A stretch of 64,000 bases of DNA, taken from contig NC_015948.1 in assembly GCF_000223905.1 (NCBI RefSeq), positions 2,604,001 through 2,668,000 of the forward strand, written 5' to 3'. Origin of the DNA: Haloarcula hispanica ATCC 33960. GTDB lineage: Archaea > Halobacteriota > Halobacteria > Halobacteriales > Haloarculaceae. Position 1 is the first letter of the stretch. Every line of letters starts with the position of its first letter. Positions 59,197 to 64,000 of the stretch are shown here, piece by piece. The notes under the pieces were generated by a model, which did not search any database, was not told the DNA's origin, and worked only from the letters and a program-made list of their open reading frames with translations. Made by a program: the position numbers and the translations under genes.

Positions 59197-59721
59197 TCAG
59201 ACGATAGAGTCCGGGCGCGTCGAGAAGTAGTTGAACACCGCGCCGAGACCGATGCCGTAGACGACGTGAGCGATGAGCGTCAGCACCGCGTACAGCACCA
59301 GCGTGAGTCCGGACTGGTCGGTGTAGAAGGCGAGCACGAACCCGGTCCACATCGCGCCGCCGAAGAACGCGCCGCTGACGGGATCGGACTGGCCCGGGAG
59401 GTACGCTTTCAGCGAAGCGAACAGCAGCGGCCACGGGAACATCCCGCCGCCGAGGAAGATGAAGAAGCCGAACAGTACCTCCGGGACGTAGCCGGTCAGG
59501 CCCACGAGTTCGGTGAGGATTGCGAAGTCGTCGAGACTGAACGCGCCCAGTGACTGGGCGATGAGGAAGACGACGGACATCATCGCGGTCCCGACCAGCC
59601 CGCCGGCAGCACCGACGACACCGTCGGCGAGAATCCCGGCGAGGCTATCGAACTCCTCGACCTCTGTGAGGCCGTCGTCGTTGATAGGCGGGTCCTCGAC
59701 GCCGGGTGACGTGTCTTCCAT
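59197..59721 (-). CDS. Four-helix membrane protein (DUF6789-like) next to the oxidase genes
   Basis: A 174-residue membrane protein with four helices, each with small residues (GVVGAAGGLVGTAMMSVVFL, LFGFFIFLGGGMFPWPLLFA, AFFGGAMWTGFVLAFY, LVLYAVLTLIAHVVYGIGLG). The N-terminal 30 residues are acidic. I recall DUF6789 as the family. The start at 59721 is supported by a TATA box (minus strand TTTTTTATC, about 59744-59752) exactly 26 bases upstream; ATG codons at 59736 and 59784 are inconsistent with it. It is divergent from coxB, suggesting a link to oxidase assembly. Confidence 0.75.
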   Translation of the reverse strand: MEDTSPGVEDPPINDDGLTEVEEFDSLAGILADGVVGAAGGLVGTAMMSVVFLIAQSLGAFSLDDFAILTELVGLTGYVPEVLFGFFIFLGGGMFPWPLLFASLKAYLPGQSDPVSGAFFGGAMWTGFVLAFYTDQSGLTLVLYAVLTLIAHVVYGIGLGAVFNYFSTRPDSIV

Positions 59722-59838
59722 GGTGTGTTGTAACATGGCAGTAGATAAAAAAGTTCCCGCACACGTTAGGCCAGCGAAGGACATATGTCAGAAATCTGTC
59801 CGCAATACCTATTACAAGGTGGGAAGAATCATGAAGAA
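59722..59838. promoter_or_regulatory. Divergent promoters of the DUF6789-like and oxidase subunit II genes
   Basis: A 117-base AT-rich spacer. On the minus strand TTTTTTATC at 59744-59752 serves the gene at 59721. On the plus strand CTATTAC around 59809-59815 is about 28 bases before ATG 59839. Both fit leaderless transcripts, and this fixes the start of the oxidase subunit II gene at 59839 rather than at the earlier in-frame 59785. Confidence 0.5.
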
Positions 59839-60618
59839 ATGGCGGCATCCTTGATAACATACGCCATGGTTGTGTTCCCCTTGCACGGTGGCGACGTCAG
59901 GGCACCCAGTGCGGTGTTCGACCAGATCTTCGAGGTGTTCCTGCTGCTGGGAACAGCCGTCGGGGTGGTCGTCGTGGCGTACACGATGTACCACGCGCTC
60001 AAGTACCGCGACGACGGGGGCGGAACGGACCCGTACGCCGACAAGGTCGAACGGCCCGAAATGGGGGAGATGCCGACCGGCGGCGCGGGCGGCCGGAAGG
60101 TGTTCTACTCGTTCAGCATCAGCGCCATCATCGTCGTCTCGCTCATCGCCTGGACGTACTCGCAACTGCTGTACATCGAACAGGGTCCCGATCTGGCTCA
60201 AGAGGAGGCGCTGGAGATCGACGTAGAGGGATACCGGTTCGGCTGGGACTTCGTGTATCCGAACGGGCACACGACCAACACGCTCTACGTGCCACAGGAC
60301 CGGGTGGTCAGGTTACAGGTGACCTCGACGGACGTGTTCCACAACTTCGGGATACCGGAGTTGCGAGTCAAGACCGACGCCGTCCCGGGCCAGTACACGT
60401 CGGCCTGGTTCACGGCCAACGAGACGGGGACCTACGCCGCCAAGTGCTACGAGCTGTGTGGCAGCGGCCACTCGCTGATGACGACGGATGTGGTTGTGAT
60501 GCCACAGGACGAGTACGAGGAGTGGTACGCGGAGACGAACGGGACGGCGGCGAGCGGCAACGAGACGGACCAGCGAATCGCGACTGAGGCGACCGCCCTC
60601 GGAGGTGCGCCCGCATGA
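59839..60618 (+). CDS. coxB: Cytochrome c oxidase subunit II
   Basis: Carries the CuA electron-entry site of a haem-copper oxidase. The 259-residue protein has two membrane helices (QIFEVFLLLGTAVGVVVVAY and FSISAIIVVSLIAWTYSQLL) and an extracytoplasmic cupredoxin domain. The CuA ligands are visible: His in VFHNFGIPELRVKTDAVPG, and CYELCGSGHSLM with both Cys, the carbonyl Glu, His and Met. It overlaps the fused subunit I-III gene by four bases. A longer start at 59785 is not supported by the TATA position. Confidence 0.95.
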   Translation: MAASLITYAMVVFPLHGGDVRAPSAVFDQIFEVFLLLGTAVGVVVVAYTMYHALKYRDDGGGTDPYADKVERPEMGEMPTGGAGGRKVFYSFSISAIIVVSLIAWTYSQLLYIEQGPDLAQEEALEIDVEGYRFGWDFVYPNGHTTNTLYVPQDRVVRLQVTSTDVFHNFGIPELRVKTDAVPGQYTSAWFTANETGTYAAKCYELCGSGHSLMTTDVVVMPQDEYEEWYAETNGTAASGNETDQRIATEATALGGAPA

Positions 60619-63185
60619 GCCACGACCACGAACACGGATTGCCGCCCAAGTCGTCGGTCAGCCGGTGGTTCCTCACGACCAACCACAAGGACATCGGCGT
60701 GCTGTATCTCATCACCGCGCTGTTTTTCCTGATTTTCGGCGGCGTTCTCGCCCTGCTGTTCCGCCTCGAACTGATTTCCTCAGGCGCTGACTTGCTGGGG
60801 TCAATGGGGTACAATCAGGCAGTGTCGACCCACGGCCTCCTGATGGTGTTCTGGTTCATTTCGCCGTTTGCCTTCGGCTTTGCGAACTACCTCGTCCCAC
60901 TACAGATCGGCGCGGACGACCTCGCCTTCCCGCGGCTGAACGCGCTGTCGTACTGGCTGTACCTGTTCTCTGGCATCCTGATGGGCGTCTCCTTCTTCCA
61001 GGGGACCACCTTCGCGGGCGGGTGGACGATGTACGCCCCGCTGAACACGCCGGCGTACATCCCCGGCGAGGGACTGGGGGCGACCTCGGTCGTGCTGGCA
61101 CTCATCATGTTCACCGCCGCGGTGACGCTGGGGTCGGTGAACTTCCTGACGACGATGTACCGGATGCGCGCCGAGGGGCTCCGGATGCGGGACATCCCCA
61201 TCTTCTCGCTGTCGATCAACCTCACTGTCTGGATGATGCTGTTCGCCTTCGCGGCGCTGCTGGCGGCGCTGATGATACTCGCCTCCGACCACGTCCTCGG
61301 AACGACCTACTTCCAGTACTCTATCGACGGGACGACGATGGCGACCGACGCGGACAACCCGGGTGCGTCGCTGCTGTGGGCGCACCTGTTCTGGTTCTTC
61401 GGCCATCCGGAGGTGTACATCGTCTTCTTCCCCGCGCTCGGCGTGATGGCCGAGTGCTTCCAGACCTTTACCGGCCGGCGGCTGGTCGGCCGCAAGTGGT
61501 TCATCATCTCGATGGTGCTGGTGGCGCTCCAGAGCTTCGTCGTCTGGATGCACCACATGTTCCTGACCGGCATCAACCTCCCAATCAAGACCATCTTCAT
61601 GGCGACGACCATCGGCATCTCGCTACCCTTCGACCTGATGGTGTTCTCGCTCATCTACACGATGGCGAAAGGTCGGGTCCGGTTCACGACGCCGTTCCTG
61701 TTCTCGCTGGGCGCGCTCATCCTGTTCATCATCGGCGGCATCACCGGCGTCTTCCTCGGCGCAATCGTGCTGGACTACCAGTTCCGCGGGACGTACTGGG
61801 TCGTCGCGCATTTCCACTACGTGATGGTCGCGGGCGCGACGGCGCTGTTCGGCGGCCTCTACTACTGGTATCCCAAGATAACGGGGAAGATGTACAACGA
61901 GACGCTGGGGAAGATACAGTTCGGCGTCTACTTCCTCGGGTTCAATCTGCTGTACTTCCCGATGTTCATCGCCTGGGAGACGCCGCGGCGAGTGTTCGTC
62001 TACCCCGATGGCCTGCAGATCTGGCACACGATGGCCACTGTCGGCGGGTTCATTCTCGGCGCGAGCTTCCTCCTCATGTTCTACAACCTCTTTGTGAGCC
62101 TCTGGCGCGGGGAGGATGTCGGGCCGAACCCCTGGGAGTACGCCACCTCCGCCGAGTGGGCCGCCGCCTCGCCGCCGCCGCTCGAAAACTTCCCCGGTGT
62201 ACCGAGCTACGCCACCGGGAAACTGGAGTTCCTCGACGAGGAGACGGTCGCCGAGCGGACCGAAAGCATGCCCGGAGCCGCGGCCCACGGCCACGCGGCG
62301 ACCGACGGCGGGACCGCGACGGACGGCGGCGCGGTGACAGCGAGGGCCGCGGCGACGGCCACTTCGGTGGAGCCGGCCCACGAGGTCGGCGGCGAGGAAC
62401 ACGCCAGCCACGCCAGCTTCTGGCCGTTCCTCGTCAGCCTCGGCGGGTTCATCGCCTTTCTCGGGCTCTCGGGCGTGCGGACGGGGAGCGTGTTCTACCT
62501 GTCGATGGCGGCCATCGGCGGGGTGGCGACGTTCGGGTCGCTCGTCGGGATGACCCGCGAGCCGTTCCACGCGCCGGAGATGGCCATCGCCGAGCGGTGG
62601 CCTTTCGAGCGCGTCGAGAAGATGAAACTCGGGATGTGGACGTTCCTCGCCAGCGACATCGTCCTGTTCGGGGCCTTCATCGGCTCCTACGCCTTCGTCC
62701 GGGTCGCGTACGGCTGGACGGCCTGGCACCACGACCTCATCCCGGCCGAACATGTGACGATGCCCGGCCTCATCAACACGTATCTGTTGCTCACGTCGAG
62801 TTTCCTCGTCGTGCTGGCAATGGTCGCCGCCGAGCGCGAGAGCAAGCGCGGGACCGTCGCCGCGCTCGTCGGGACGTTCGCGCTCGGGGTCGGCTTCCTC
62901 ATCAACAAGGGCCTTGAGTGGCAGCACCTGTTCCACATCAGCACAGAGGCGTTCCCGAACGGCTGGAACCTCTCGACGAACATCGCGTCGTCGACGTTCT
63001 ACCTGACGACGGGGCTCCACGGCGCTCACGTCACCATCGGGCTCGTCATCTGTGCGTACATGACCGTCAGGGCCTGGAACGGGGCCTACCAGGGCGACGA
63101 CAGGGCCATCGAGTACTTCGGCCTGTACTGGCACTTCGTCGACATCGTCTGGCTGTTCCTGTTCCCGCTGTTTTACATCCTCTAG
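60615..63185 (+). CDS. coxA: Cytochrome c oxidase subunits I and III fused
   Basis: Catalytic core of a haem-copper oxidase, 856 residues. Subunit I (about 1-580) has the haem a ligand in AVSTHGLLMVFWF, the CuB site WFFGHPEVYIVFF with the His-Tyr cross-link pair, HH in VVWMHHMFLTGIN, and VVAHFHYVMVAGA with haem ligands. A Gly/Ala/Thr-rich linker (about 590-640) joins subunit III (EKMKLGMWTFLASDIVLFGA; the helices end with WHFVDIVWLFLFPLFYIL). A-type channel residues appear present (for example the HPEV glutamate). The fusion is common in haloarchaea and some bacteria. Confidence 0.95.
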   Translation: MSHDHEHGLPPKSSVSRWFLTTNHKDIGVLYLITALFFLIFGGVLALLFRLELISSGADLLGSMGYNQAVSTHGLLMVFWFISPFAFGFANYLVPLQIGADDLAFPRLNALSYWLYLFSGILMGVSFFQGTTFAGGWTMYAPLNTPAYIPGEGLGATSVVLALIMFTAAVTLGSVNFLTTMYRMRAEGLRMRDIPIFSLSINLTVWMMLFAFAALLAALMILASDHVLGTTYFQYSIDGTTMATDADNPGASLLWAHLFWFFGHPEVYIVFFPALGVMAECFQTFTGRRLVGRKWFIISMVLVALQSFVVWMHHMFLTGINLPIKTIFMATTIGISLPFDLMVFSLIYTMAKGRVRFTTPFLFSLGALILFIIGGITGVFLGAIVLDYQFRGTYWVVAHFHYVMVAGATALFGGLYYWYPKITGKMYNETLGKIQFGVYFLGFNLLYFPMFIAWETPRRVFVYPDGLQIWHTMATVGGFILGASFLLMFYNLFVSLWRGEDVGPNPWEYATSAEWAAASPPPLENFPGVPSYATGKLEFLDEETVAERTESMPGAAAHGHAATDGGTATDGGAVTARAAATATSVEPAHEVGGEEHASHASFWPFLVSLGGFIAFLGLSGVRTGSVFYLSMAAIGGVATFGSLVGMTREPFHAPEMAIAERWPFERVEKMKLGMWTFLASDIVLFGAFIGSYAFVRVAYGWTAWHHDLIPAEHVTMPGLINTYLLLTSSFLVVLAMVAAERESKRGTVAALVGTFALGVGFLINKGLEWQHLFHISTEAFPNGWNLSTNIASSTFYLTTGLHGAHVTIGLVICAYMTVRAWNGAYQGDDRAIEYFGLYWHFVDIVWLFLFPLFYIL

Positions 63186-63189
63186 AACA

Positions 63190-63456
63190 ATGGACTGGAA
63201 AGGCTACACCGTGATATACGTCGTGTTGTTCGTGTTCGCGACCGCACAGGCCGTCGTCGAGTTCGCCGGCCTCGTCGACAGCGCCTACTGGGCCGCCTTC
63301 GCGCTCATCATGGTGCTGTCGGTTATCAAGGCCGTCGGCGTCGCCGCGTACTACCAGCACCTCCGCTGGGAACCCCGCGCCGTCACGTACCTCGTTCTCG
63401 GCGGGACTGTCGCCGCGCTCGCGCTGACCGGCGCAGCGGCGTACTCGATACTGTGA
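63190..63456 (+). CDS. Cytochrome c oxidase subunit IV-like membrane protein
   Basis: An 88-residue protein with three membrane helices (GYTVIYVVLFVFATAQAVVE, YWAAFALIMVLSVIKAVGVA, TYLVLGGTVAALALTGAAAY). The pattern of a Lys-Ala helix after HLRWEP (AVGVAAYYQHLRWEPR) is typical of the small subunit IV (caa3_CtaG/COX4-pro-like). It starts four bases after the fused subunit I-III gene and converges with the next gene with a five-base gap. Confidence 0.88.
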   Translation: MDWKGYTVIYVVLFVFATAQAVVEFAGLVDSAYWAAFALIMVLSVIKAVGVAAYYQHLRWEPRAVTYLVLGGTVAALALTGAAAYSIL

Positions 63457-63461
63457 GGGTC

Positions 63462-63905
63462 TCAGGCTCCGACAAGCTGGAAACCGACCGCGATGAGGAA
63501 GAGCACGCCGGCGACGGTCGCGGATTCCGCGACGGCCAGCGAGCGGGGATGTCCCCGTCGCGTCGCCGAGAGATACACCCCAAACAGGAGGTAGCCACAG
63601 AGGCCCGCCCCGCCGACGACAGCGACCGCCAGCCCGGCTATCGACTGGGTCTCGACGGGGCCGGAGATGGACGCGACGACGCCGATCAGGAGGCCGACGA
63701 CCAGCACCCCGAACGCGCCGACCCAGACCATCGGCTGGTCGGCATACGTCTCGAAGCGACTCTCGCGGTCACTGGTTGGAGACCGGCCGCTCGTTGACGA
63801 CCCCGGGCTGTAGTGATACCACCCTCGCCCGCGGACCATCCATGTGACCACCGCCACCACTAACGCACCCATCAGTGCCATGCTAGCGAGGTACGTGGTT
63901 GACAT
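63462..63905 (-). CDS. Membrane protein convergent with the oxidase operon
   Basis: A 147-residue protein with four hydrophobic segments (ASMALMGALVVAVVTWMV, MVWVGAFGVLVVGLLIGVVA, AGLAVAVVGGAGLCGYLLFG, ESATVAGVLFLIAVGFQLVG) and a soluble loop with GRGWYHYSPGSSTSGRSPTS. The segment YHYSPG next to the oxidase genes recalls a haloarchaeal family found beside cox clusters, but I cannot name it. The 95 bases after its start to the window end show nothing further. Confidence 0.68.
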   Translation of the reverse strand: MSTTYLASMALMGALVVAVVTWMVRGRGWYHYSPGSSTSGRSPTSDRESRFETYADQPMVWVGAFGVLVVGLLIGVVASISGPVETQSIAGLAVAVVGGAGLCGYLLFGVYLSATRRGHPRSLAVAESATVAGVLFLIAVGFQLVGA

Positions 63906-64000
63906 GTGATAGCATTACAACACAATGCGTAATAATCGTTTGTGCCCGGCCGGATAGAAATCGGCGTCTCGGGGTATTGCCCTGTTGAACCAGCGGGGCA

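Noticed and set aside
61022-63134. Long frames on both strands inside the fused oxidase gene (631 and 503 codons)
   Set aside because: They overlap a gene with unmistakable haem and copper ligands. The products are Arg/Gly/His-rich and have no motif, and they follow from the third-position GC bias.
1-64000. CRISPR arrays, insertion sequences, integrases, prophage genes and replication origins
   Set aside because: No regularly spaced direct repeats, transposase or integrase motifs, or Orc1/Cdc6 gene with origin repeats were found in any frame. The window is core chromosome with three tRNAs but no attachment-site duplication next to them that I can see.

Overview
The window is haloarchaeal (class Halobacteria) chromosome, most likely Haloarcula or a close relative. 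Predicted proteins are strongly acidic, codons are GC-rich at third positions, several genes have a TATA-like box about 27 bases before an AUG start (leaderless transcripts), secreted proteins carry Tat signals with lipoboxes, and many genes belong to families known mainly from haloarchaea (Hvo_1808 surface proteins, HVO_0476 and HVO_0416 zinc fingers, RdfA, DacZ, Azf). There is no rRNA, no CRISPR array and no recognisable insertion sequence or prophage. It reads as core chromosome with a few lineage-specific insertions.

Layout. 1-7766: end of a membrane protein, a conserved haloarchaeal protein, then a peptide ABC importer with two ATPases fused into one chain. 7758-16419: dihydroorotase, a lipoate ligase-like protein, an M23-like protein, nicotinamidase and nicotinate phosphoribosyltransferase flanking two tandem metalloprotease-like surface lipoproteins, then small conserved proteins. 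16437-21946: ZIP transporter, site-2 protease with CBS domains, metallo-hydrolase, a Nudix/IF2B-like fusion and a class V aminotransferase. 22163-24786: rdfA with an SMC-like gene, which are cell-shape and chromosome-organisation genes. 25096-33520: two CrcB fluoride-channel genes, a HerA-like ATPase, two protein repair methyltransferases, an aminopeptidase, type II GAPDH and a phosphodiesterase.

33517-38129: a UvrD-type helicase, a regulator with a partner membrane protein, a PadR-like regulator, a 59-residue zinc finger protein and a PEBP-family lipoprotein. 38305-44799: quinol-dependent NO reductase, a membrane-fused alpha/beta hydrolase, a ring-cleaving dioxygenase-like protein and a CoaD-type adenylyltransferase. 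44841-47928: an ECF-type nickel (or cobalt) importer, divergent from nikR, with three GTATTAC-type elements in the shared promoter. 48009-52818: two tRNAs, the CCA-adding enzyme, and a histone deacetylase homologue, doublet histone and RPA-like protein in a row. 53011-58050: tRNA-Arg, diadenylate cyclase, Azf-type glucose-6-phosphate dehydrogenase, dihydroneopterin aldolase and membrane proteins. 58282-63905: a DUF4399-like lipoprotein and a cytochrome oxidase operon (subunit II, fused I-III, IV).

No single novel multi-gene defence or mobile system stands out. The observations most worth following are the SMC-like protein whose ATPase motifs are all altered, the histone/deacetylase/RPA neighbourhood, the Nudix/IF2B fusion, the M23-like fold in an organism without peptidoglycan, two probable gene remnants, and several inverted repeats placed on core promoters (nikR/cbiM, gapB, dacZ).
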